A DNA stretch of 64,000 nucleotides from Globicatella sulfidifaciens DSM 15739 (GTDB taxonomy: Bacteria; Bacillota; Bacilli; Lactobacillales; Aerococcaceae), in NCBI RefSeq assembly GCF_900167405.1, contig NZ_FUWO01000004.1, forward strand, positions 62,001-126,000. The letters run 5' to 3'. The notes beneath the pieces were generated by a model. It was not told the DNA's origin. It made no database searches and saw only the letters and a program-made list of their open reading frames with translations. Positions 57,293-64,000 of this stretch are shown one piece after another. The first letter of the stretch is position 1. Each line of letters begins with the position of its first letter. The position numbers were made by a program, and so were the translations under genes.

Positions 57293-57751
57293 TTGTCAAA
57301 ACAACATAAAACCAATGTGATGAGATTGTTAGAGCAACATCAAATAGCTTATCAACCTCATGAATTTACTAATAAAAAAGCAAGCAGTGAATTACCAATT
57401 TATAAAACACTGGTGACGGTTGCGAAATCAAAAGCACACTATGTGTTTGTCGTACCCGTAACGCATGAACTAGATTTAAAAAAGGCAGCTAAAGCAGTCA
57501 ATGAGAAATCAATCGAAATGATTAAAGAAAAAGAGCTCTTGCCTTTAACGGGATATGTTCATGGCGGTTGTTCACCGATTGGCATGAAGAAGTCTTTTTA
57601 TACGACTTTTGATCAATCGATAGATAATCATACGTCGATTTTATTTAGTGCAGGTAAAGTAGGGTTTTCCGTTGAAATAGCAGTATCAGATTTAGAGCAA
57701 TTAAATCAAATGATTGACATGCAAAAGGCTGAAGTAGCCAAAGAAAAGTGA
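57293..57751 (+). CDS. ybaK: Cys-tRNA(Pro)/Cys-tRNA(Cys) deacylase YbaK/EbsC
   Basis: 152-aa free-standing editing domain that clears mischarged tRNA-Pro. GYVHGGCSPIGMKKSF near residues 84-99 is the family signature and Lys46-like KAHYVFVV region carries the catalytic lysine area. TTG start, 2 nt after the rho stop, SD AAGAAGGG. It complements an editing-domain-free ProRS such as the one at 45.9 kb. Confidence 0.88.
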   Translation: MSKQHKTNVMRLLEQHQIAYQPHEFTNKKASSELPIYKTLVTVAKSKAHYVFVVPVTHELDLKKAAKAVNEKSIEMIKEKELLPLTGYVHGGCSPIGMKKSFYTTFDQSIDNHTSILFSAGKVGFSVEIAVSDLEQLNQMIDMQKAEVAKEK

Positions 57752-57842
57752 TGAGATAGTAACTGGCAGTATGGGAGCATTAGATCCTAACACTGTAGCA
57801 TCAATCATCTATCCTTTATTAATATTAAATGAAACTCATTAC

Positions 57843-57897
57843 GGGAGTGGTTACATGAAGTCAGAATGCACCGATGTTCTACTTCTAATCCGCTCCC
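57843..57897. repeat. diverged single copy of the 63-bp hairpin repeat
   Basis: GGGAGTGGTTACATGAAG (57843-57860) and CTTCTAATCCGCTCCC (57882-57897) form arms; GTTCTACTTCT matches the array unit. It sits alone in the 237-nt ybaK-methyltransferase gap, which has no other feature except a weak promoter region. Confidence 0.55.
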
Positions 57898-57988
57898 CAT
57901 TTCTTTTGTCTTGAAAACGGAACCTTATTTTACATCTTATTCTAGGGAGTGTACAATATAGATGAATGAATAAAGAAAGAGGCAACGA

Positions 57989-58663
57989 ATGTTAAACGAA
58001 ATGATGCATCGACCAGTAGTCATGAAAGAACTGGTTGATTATATGCGAAGTGCTCAATTACCATTTGAAGGTAAGTTAGATGAAATTGAAAAATATGCAA
58101 ACGAAAGAGGTATCCCGGTGATTCCTCATGAAACAGCGAAATTTATCGACTTTTTTTGTGCAACCATTCAACCAAAAGATATTTTAGAAATCGGAACAGC
58201 GATTGGTTTTTCAGCCAGTCTAATGGCTAGACACTTACAAGCAGATGGGCACTTAACAACCATCGATCGCTATGAATTAATGTATGAAAGAGCCAAGGAA
58301 AATTTCAAAAAAATTGGATTGAGTGACCGCATTACTTTAATCGAAGGCGATGCGAATGATGTGTTACCAACTTTAGAAGGTTCTTATGATTTAATTTTTA
58401 TGGACAGTGCTAAAGCGAAATATATTGAATTTTATCCTGAATGCATGCGCTTATTAAAAATGGGCGGCGTATTAATTATCGATGATGTCTTCCAAGGTGG
58501 CACTATTTTAGATGACGAAGCTGACATACCAAAACGTGTTCGTAAAATTCATCGTAAATTAAATGAATTACTGGATACCGTTTTATCCGATCAAACACAT
58601 CGTTCATGTTTAGTTCCTTTAGGTGATGGCTTATTGATGGTCAGAAAGGAAGCGGAAGTATAA
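57989..58663 (+). CDS. trmR: O-methyltransferase family protein, TrmR (YrrM)-like
   Basis: 224 aa class I SAM methyltransferase. SAM motif LEIGTAIGFSASLMARHL near residues 64-81, acidic TTIDRYE near 91-97, YDLIFMDSAKAKY near 130-142 with the metal-binding Asp of the family, and LIIDDVFQGG near 158-167. B. subtilis TrmR makes 5-methoxyuridine at tRNA position 34; the same role here is inferred from similarity and size. A 1-nt overlap couples it to the HAD gene. Confidence 0.8.
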   Translation: MLNEMMHRPVVMKELVDYMRSAQLPFEGKLDEIEKYANERGIPVIPHETAKFIDFFCATIQPKDILEIGTAIGFSASLMARHLQADGHLTTIDRYELMYERAKENFKKIGLSDRITLIEGDANDVLPTLEGSYDLIFMDSAKAKYIEFYPECMRLLKMGGVLIIDDVFQGGTILDDEADIPKRVRKIHRKLNELLDTVLSDQTHRSCLVPLGDGLLMVRKEAEV

Positions 58664-59484
58664 TGGATAATATTAAGTTAGTGGCAATTGATTTAGATGG
58701 CACTTTTTTAACAGATACTAAAGAAATTCCTAAGGCTAATATCGAAGCGGTTCATCGCATTATGGATAAGGGGATTAAAGTGGTCATTTGTACTGGACGC
58801 ACGTTACCAGGAACCCGACGCTTTATCGATCAAATTGATTTTGGACATGAGAATGAGTATGCAATCATTCAAAATGGTGCGGCGACACATCGTTTACCAG
58901 AATACGATGTCGTGGCTGCTACTTATCAACCGTTAGAGAATCGCAAAAAATTAGTGCGATTTTTCTTTGAAAGTCGTATCGATACATTGCAATTAGTAGC
59001 ATTTGATCAAGAGAATCTTTTTCTAATTGATGACCAAAATCCAAGTGAATTTGTGCAAAAAGATGCTGAAACATTGGCAACTCCTATTACATTTATTTCT
59101 CAAGCGGATTTTGATCAAGTTGAAGGCATCTTTAAAATGATGGTCTTAGGTCCGAAAGCAGTTCTTGATGCATGGAATGAGTTACTTACCCAAGAAATAA
59201 AGGAAGATTTCGATGTGGTTCGTAGTCAACCCATCATTATTGAATTTTTATCGAATGATACGAATAAAGCGACAGCGTTAAAAGCATTGAGTGAAGACCT
59301 TGGTATCGCTCGAACTGAAATAATGGCCATAGGCGATGAACAAAACGATGTTGAAATGTTAAAATGGGTTAAACATTCGGTTGCGATGGGCAATGCTTCG
59401 CCAGCGATAAAAGAACTTTGTTTATATGAAACCGTGAGTAATAATGAGGGGGGAGTAGCCGCTGCTCTTCGCAAGTTATTCTAA
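58663..59484 (+). CDS. Cof-type HAD-IIB family phosphatase
   Basis: 273 aa. HAD motif I DLDGTF with Asp10/Asp12, motif II CTGRT near residues 45-49, motif III Lys near 205 and motif IV GDEQNDVEML near 225-234; a C2B cap lies between. These enzymes dephosphorylate sugar phosphates, FMN or phosphoproteins; substrate unknown. Starts in the TAATG overlap with the methyltransferase gene. Confidence 0.9.
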   Translation: MDNIKLVAIDLDGTFLTDTKEIPKANIEAVHRIMDKGIKVVICTGRTLPGTRRFIDQIDFGHENEYAIIQNGAATHRLPEYDVVAATYQPLENRKKLVRFFFESRIDTLQLVAFDQENLFLIDDQNPSEFVQKDAETLATPITFISQADFDQVEGIFKMMVLGPKAVLDAWNELLTQEIKEDFDVVRSQPIIIEFLSNDTNKATALKALSEDLGIARTEIMAIGDEQNDVEMLKWVKHSVAMGNASPAIKELCLYETVSNNEGGVAAALRKLF

Positions 59485-59576
59485 TATACATTTGAATACT
59501 TACGAAAAAATTCAAAATTTTTTCACATTTCTATGCTATTATTTAAAATGAAAAAAGAAAGAAAAGAGGCAACGAT

Positions 59577-60959
59577 ATGAAAAAGCTACTTTTTACGAGT
59601 ATCGCTTTAGTCTTATTGTTGGGAATTGGTTATGGGGCTGGGATTGGCTATTATGCTGAGAAGTTCCAAGCGAATACCACATTTGGCTCGGTTGATATTA
59701 GTAACTTAACATTAGAAGAAGCCAAGCAAAAAATTTCTGATGATTTAAGTCAAAAGGAAATTACATTAACTGAAAATGGGCAAGAATTAGGAAAATTTAC
59801 CTTAGCGCAATTAAATGGGCAAATTAATACCGATGAAGTGTTAACGGCCGCTTATCAAGCTCAAGATCCATCACAATGGTTGGCAGGATATTTCTCATCA
59901 GTGGAGTATGATAATTTATTAATGAATAATGTAAAAATTGATGACGCTGCTTTAACCGAAGCTTTGGCTACAATTGGTTTAAACAATAGTGAACGGACGG
60001 CTTCAACGGATGCTTATATTGAATACACGGATGCGAGAGGATATTATGTTGAGCCTGAAACGGTAGGTAATCAACTAGATTTAGATTTAGTAAAACAAAT
60101 GGTCGTTGAGGGATTACAGTCTGGACAAACGACGGTTGAACTGAATACGGCTTATTTACAACCGGAGATAACCAGTGAGAGTGAAAAAATCACTACTTTT
60201 ATGGATCAAATCAATTCTTATATTGAGACAAAAATCAATTTGGAAATTGCGGGAGATACCGTTACGATCCCGAAAGAAGAAATTATTAAATGGATCTATT
60301 TCGATCAAAGTAACCAAATTGTTGTAGACCAAGCATTAGTTCAAGAATATGTGTCAACACTTAATGATAAATATGCGACATTTAATAAGCCACGTGAGTT
60401 TGCAAGTACATTAAGTGGAACCGTCACCGTGCAACCGGGTACTTTAGGTTGGTCGATTGACAGTGAATCAGAAGCTGCGCAAATAGTTGCTGATTTAGCT
60501 GCAGGTCAAGAAGTAACCAGAGTCCCGGCAATCGTAGGGTCAGGATATTCAACAGATGGTACAAATGATATTGGGAGTACCTATGTTGAAATTGATATCG
60601 CCAATCAAATGATGTTTATTTACGTAGACGGCACCCAAGTTATTTCGACACCAGTTGTGACGGGTAGAACCGGAACAGCAGATACTGTGCCAGGTGCTTA
60701 TGCTGTTTGGAATAAAGAAAAGGATTCTGAATTAAAGGGATATAATGTTCATACTCAAAGAGATTATGTCCAACCCGTCTCTTATTGGATGCCATTTGAT
60801 GACACCGGTCAAGGAATTCACGATGCAAACTGGCAAGCTTCTTTTGGTGGGGATGCTTACTTAACAGCCGGATCTTTAGGTTGTATTAACACGCCACCTG
60901 ATGTGATGGCACAAGTTTTCAATACTGTGGAAGTAGGAACACCGGTCATTATATTCTAA
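59577..60959 (+). CDS. L,D-transpeptidase with PG-binding domains
   Basis: 460 aa. N-terminal membrane anchor (about 3-22), two PG_binding_4-type regions (about 35-320), then a YkuD catalytic domain (about 340-460) with HDANW and AGSLGCINT; the nucleophile is Cys436 and the histidine 418 region precedes it. It would form 3-3 peptide cross-links in the wall, insensitive to most beta-lactams (family knowledge). Monocistronic, with the WalRK operon downstream. Confidence 0.92.
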   Translation: MKKLLFTSIALVLLLGIGYGAGIGYYAEKFQANTTFGSVDISNLTLEEAKQKISDDLSQKEITLTENGQELGKFTLAQLNGQINTDEVLTAAYQAQDPSQWLAGYFSSVEYDNLLMNNVKIDDAALTEALATIGLNNSERTASTDAYIEYTDARGYYVEPETVGNQLDLDLVKQMVVEGLQSGQTTVELNTAYLQPEITSESEKITTFMDQINSYIETKINLEIAGDTVTIPKEEIIKWIYFDQSNQIVVDQALVQEYVSTLNDKYATFNKPREFASTLSGTVTVQPGTLGWSIDSESEAAQIVADLAAGQEVTRVPAIVGSGYSTDGTNDIGSTYVEIDIANQMMFIYVDGTQVISTPVVTGRTGTADTVPGAYAVWNKEKDSELKGYNVHTQRDYVQPVSYWMPFDDTGQGIHDANWQASFGGDAYLTAGSLGCINTPPDVMAQVFNTVEVGTPVIIF

Positions 60960-60973
60960 TTAAATAAGTAAAT

Positions 60974-61018
60974 AACACGTGACATAGCTATGCGACTATG
61001 TTGCGTGTTTCTTTATTT
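60974..61018 (+). terminator. terminator of the L,D-transpeptidase gene
   Basis: Fourteen-base arms (60974-60987 with 60996-61009) pairing with two adjacent non-Watson-Crick positions, followed by a T-rich tract. Confidence 0.75.
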
Positions 61019-61140
61019 TAGAGTTTACTAAAGTAGTATTTAACTCAGTGGTGAGTAGTTTATCAAGAAAAATTAAAAAATAGCACACACTTGTCAAAAG
61101 GTAAATATTCATGCATCTAGATAAAAAAAAGAATTGTTGT

Positions 61141-61146
61141 TATAAT
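61141..61146 (+). promoter_or_regulatory. extended -10 promoter of walRK
   Basis: TGTTATAAT gives a perfect -10 with TGn extension about 80 nt before walR; no strong -35. Confidence 0.5.
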
Positions 61147-61225
61147 AGACAGAGATAAAACCCTTTAATGAAAGAACAACTAAAGGAATTGTAGTAAATT
61201 TAAATCCCACGAGGAGGATATGATA

Positions 61226-61933
61226 ATGAAAAAAGTTCTCGTTGTTGACGATGAAAAGACAATATCAGATATCATCGTTTTTAATTTAGAGAAGGAAGGC
61301 TTTGAAATTAAAGTTGCCTATGATGGTGAAGAAGCACTACAGAAGTTTCATGATGAATCTCCAGATTTGATTGTCTTAGATTTGATGTTACCCAAAATTG
61401 ATGGTTTGGAAGTTTGTCGTGAAATCAGAAAAGAGAGTAGTGTACCGATTATTATGCTAACGGCCAAAGACTCCGAAATTGATAAAGTTCTAGGATTAGA
61501 ATTAGGCGCGGATGATTATGTAACTAAGCCGTTCTCTAATCGAGAATTAGTAGCACGTGTTAAAGCTAACTTACGACGTCATAGCGCTCGTGAACAAAGT
61601 GATAATGCGGATGCTAATGCGAATGAAATCGTAGTCGGAGATTTAATTGTTCATCAAGATGCCTATATTATTTCTAAACGTGGTGAGGAAATTGAATTGA
61701 CCCATCGTGAATTTGAACTGTTACATTATTTAGCTAAACATATTGGTCAAGTGATGACGCGTGAACACCTCTTAGAAACTGTTTGGGGATATGATTATTT
61801 TGGCGATGTGCGTACGGTGGACGTAACCATTCGTCGTTTAAGAGAAAAAATTGAAGATGCTCCTAGCCATCCGGTGTATATCGTGACTCGAAGAGGTGTA
61901 GGATATTTCTTAAAGAATCCGGATCAGGACTAG
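61226..61933 (+). CDS. walR: response regulator WalR (YycF/VicR)
   Basis: OmpR-family regulator, 235 aa. Receiver acidic pair Asp8/Asp9, phospho-acceptor Asp52 ([11 protein letters not shown]), Thr/Lys in LTAKD and TKPFS; winged-helix DNA-binding domain with [16 protein letters not shown]. It controls cell-wall hydrolases and is essential in relatives. The ATG at 61226 is 8 nt from GAGGAGG; the ATG at 61220 is too close. Confidence 0.96.
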   Translation: MKKVLVVDDEKTISDIIVFNLEKEGFEIKVAYDGEEALQKFHDESPDLIVLDLMLPKIDGLEVCREIRKESSVPIIMLTAKDSEIDKVLGLELGADDYVTKPFSNRELVARVKANLRRHSAREQSDNADANANEIVVGDLIVHQDAYIISKRGEEIELTHREFELLHYLAKHIGQVMTREHLLETVWGYDYFGDVRTVDVTIRRLREKIEDAPSHPVYIVTRRGVGYFLKNPDQD

Positions 61934-61937
61934 TTGT

Positions 61938-63794
61938 ATGAAGCGAGGATTTAGTTTTTTTCAATCCATTTACTTTAAAATACCGATGCTGTTTATTTTT
62001 ATTTTACTGATTTCGTTTCAGTTTATTGGGGTCTTTTTTATCGACCAATTACAATCACAATCGGTCACAACTTTTAAAGAAACGTGGAATACACAGTCGA
62101 ATTTTTTAATTAATAATGTTAGACCTATTTTAGAGTCGTCTGGTGATCCTAACCAGACGACTACTATTGAGTTACAGCTAACTCAGACCTTAGCTACTTT
62201 TACGGCCGACGAAGCAACTAAAATTCAAATATTGGATAATGAGGGCTATGTTAGGGCGATTAATCAAAGTGGACTGGCTAATACGGTGGGGCAAAGAGTG
62301 GATAATGATAATGCTTTAGCTGTTATAACATCAAGACAAGCTTATGCTCAAGAGTATCATGATTATGTACGTAATAACCGTAGTTATTTATTAATACGTC
62401 CTGTCATGTCACAAGATAATAATCAACTATTAGGTGTCGTAATGGTAGAAGCGAGTATGAATAATATTTACAATCAAACACGTTCTGTTATGGTTATTTT
62501 TGTGCAATCCGCAATTGTCGCAATTGGGGTCGCTTTCGTGATTGCGTTATTCCTTTCCCAAGCGATTACCAATCCTATTGAGCAAATTAGACAACAAGCG
62601 ATGCGTATTTCTGATGGGATATATAATTATCCAGCAACCGTCAATGGCAAAGATGAACTAGGTGAATTAGCTAATACAGTCAATGAATTAGCAATTAAAG
62701 TTAAAGATGGACAAGAATCCATTGAATCCGAACGTCAGCGTTTAGACGGGATTTTAAGACATATGACAGATGGTGTTATTGGAACAGACCGTCGTGGTAA
62801 TGTTTTGCTAATTAATGAACGTGCATTAGAGTTATTGAGTATTCATCAACAAGATGCTTTAGGCATTTCAATTATTGAGTTGTTAGGTATTCAGCAAACG
62901 CATCGCATTAAAGAATTGCTTGCTGGAGAAAAAGAAGTAATGATCGAGCGCGAAGATGACACAATCCTTAAGGGAGAAATCTCAATCATACGTCGTGAGA
63001 CAGGGTTTGTAACCGGACTCGTTTGTGTTTTGACTGATGTGACAGAGCAGGAGAAAACAGATCGCGAAAGAAGAGAATTCGTTTCGAATGTTTCCCATGA
63101 ATTACGAACACCATTAACTAGCGTTAAAAGTTATACGGAAGCTTTAGCAGATGGCGCTTGGCAAGATGAAAATATTGCTCCGCAATTTATTGAAGTGATT
63201 CAATCAGAGACGAATCGGATGATTCGGATGATTGGCAACTTACTGGATTTATCGAAAATTGATGGAGGTCAAATTAAGCCTCAAATGGAATTAATTGACT
63301 TTAAACGGATTGTCAACCATATTGTTGATCGTTTTGAATTTACTTTGGATTCACAGGAGAAAAAATATACGATTAAACGTCAATTTACGCCAAGAGAAAT
63401 ATATTTAGAAATTGATCAAGATCGCATGACACAGGTCATTGATAATATTATGAGCAATGCGATTAAATATTCTCCTGATGGTGGGGAAGTAATTGTTAAA
63501 ATTGTTGATAATCCTCATACGGTTGTGTTAAGTATTACCGATGAAGGATTAGGCATTCCACAAAAAGATTTACCACATCTGTTTGAACGTTTTTATCGAG
63601 TGGATAAAGCTCGTTCAAGAGACCAAGGGGGAACCGGTCTAGGTTTAGCCATCTCTAAAGAAGTGATAGAGTTGCATGGAGGTAAAATTTGGGTTGAAAG
63701 TAAAGAAAATCATGGTTCAACTTTTTTTATAGAATTACCATATGAGCCATTTGTACTAGAGTTTTCAGATGAAGAAGGGTGGGATGAAGCGTGA
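61938..63794 (+). CDS. walK: sensor histidine kinase WalK (YycG/VicK)
   Basis: 618 aa. TM1 about 14-36, extracellular Cache/PDC-like sensor about 40-180, TM2 about 182-207, HAMP about 208-260, PAS about 262-370, phospho-acceptor His387 in NVSHELRTP, and HATPase with NAIKYSPDGG, DEGLGIP and GGTGLGLAIS boxes. The extracellular sensor puts it with Bacillus/Staphylococcus-type WalK rather than the single-TM streptococcal VicK. 4 nt after walR; overlaps walH by 4 nt. Confidence 0.95.
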   Translation: MKRGFSFFQSIYFKIPMLFIFILLISFQFIGVFFIDQLQSQSVTTFKETWNTQSNFLINNVRPILESSGDPNQTTTIELQLTQTLATFTADEATKIQILDNEGYVRAINQSGLANTVGQRVDNDNALAVITSRQAYAQEYHDYVRNNRSYLLIRPVMSQDNNQLLGVVMVEASMNNIYNQTRSVMVIFVQSAIVAIGVAFVIALFLSQAITNPIEQIRQQAMRISDGIYNYPATVNGKDELGELANTVNELAIKVKDGQESIESERQRLDGILRHMTDGVIGTDRRGNVLLINERALELLSIHQQDALGISIIELLGIQQTHRIKELLAGEKEVMIEREDDTILKGEISIIRRETGFVTGLVCVLTDVTEQEKTDRERREFVSNVSHELRTPLTSVKSYTEALADGAWQDENIAPQFIEVIQSETNRMIRMIGNLLDLSKIDGGQIKPQMELIDFKRIVNHIVDRFEFTLDSQEKKYTIKRQFTPREIYLEIDQDRMTQVIDNIMSNAIKYSPDGGEVIVKIVDNPHTVVLSITDEGLGIPQKDLPHLFERFYRVDKARSRDQGGTGLGLAISKEVIELHGGKIWVESKENHGSTFFIELPYEPFVLEFSDEEGWDEA

Positions 63795-64000
63795 GAAAAT
63801 TTTCCTTTCAAACGTTTTTTTTAACGCTCTCAATTGTGGTGAGTTTGTTACTAAGTTATATTTTGATTTTTGATAATAATGCTTTATTATCCCGTTTCTC
63901 TTCTAATCAGGAAACAGCACAAGTCAATATTCAAATTGATAGTAATAATAAAGTTTCTGACTACTATCAATTGGCTAATGTAAAATTAGCAGAAATCATC
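63791..64000 (+). CDS. walH: WalK accessory protein WalH (YycH), N-terminal part
   Basis: Starts at GTG in a GTGA overlap with walK and runs off the window after 70 codons. It shows a short basic start, one TM helix (about 8-28) and the beginning of an extracytoplasmic domain. Position and topology fit YycH, which with YycI controls WalK in the membrane. Identity rests mostly on context. Confidence 0.75.
   Translation, partial: MRKFSFQTFFLTLSIVVSLLLSYILIFDNNALLSRFSSNQETAQVNIQIDSNNKVSDYYQLANVKLAEII

Overview
The window is chromosomal DNA from a low-G+C Gram-positive bacterium, very probably a member of the Lactobacillales. The evidence is the complete str and S10-spc-alpha ribosomal clusters in Firmicutes order, zinc-type S14, a four-cysteine adenylate kinase lid, WalRK with WalH, CdaA-CdaR-GlmM, streptococcal-like AdcC/AdcB, and a structured RNA after rplQ that fits the L17DE family known from lactic acid bacteria. 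Aerococcaceae or a relative is only a guess. No rRNA, tRNA, prophage, insertion sequence or CRISPR array was found.

Layout. 1-0.9 kb: end of a uracil-permease-type gene, a bidirectional terminator and an unrecognised minus-strand gene. 1.1-5.1 kb: branched-chain amino acid ABC transporter genes livH-livM-livG-livF without a substrate-binding protein, plus a CBS/ACT regulator. 5.1-9.8 kb: rpsL-rpsG-fusA-tuf, with a second promoter before tuf. 10.0-11.3 kb: an MscS-superfamily membrane protein. 11.4-25.4 kb: rpsJ to rplQ, 29 genes including secY, adk, infA and rpoA, closed by a multi-branched RNA and two U-runs. 25.6-28.9 kb: ecfA1-ecfA2-ecfT-truA. 29.0-32.4 kb: xpt, a LOG-family gene, a small structured element, and two divergent oxidoreductases. 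32.5-34.0 kb: a lone class II galT.

34.0-45.6 kb: an 11-kb block bounded by two mirror-image repeat arrays of about 340 bp. Each array has three tandem 63-bp hairpin units and two 39-bp units 90 bp apart. Inside are a secreted phosphoesterase, birA-bioY (with a BirA-operator-like dyad on the promoter), pepQ, a TVP38-type protein, yidD, the c-di-AMP operon cdaA-cdaR-glmM, rlmA and a signal peptidase. The EcfA1A2T module at 26 kb is the probable energiser of BioY.

45.6-64 kb: T-box-controlled proS encoding the short archaeal/eukaryotic-type ProRS; a CNNM/CorC protein; a sugar-1-phosphate transferase; a secreted acidic-tailed protein; adcC-adcB (zinc uptake, no adcA); then an operon starting with a HEPN-like protein that resembles the C-terminal RNase half of Csm6, followed by murA, rho and ybaK. 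The end holds trmR-like and HAD genes, an L,D-transpeptidase, and walR-walK-walH (walH cut by the window edge).

Most notable are the Csm6-like HEPN gene without CARF or CRISPR in a murA-rho operon, the mirror-image repeat arrays, the RNA after rplQ, a 10-bp-closed RNA with a 14-codon ORF at 30.2 kb, and a recurring style of very long nested terminators.
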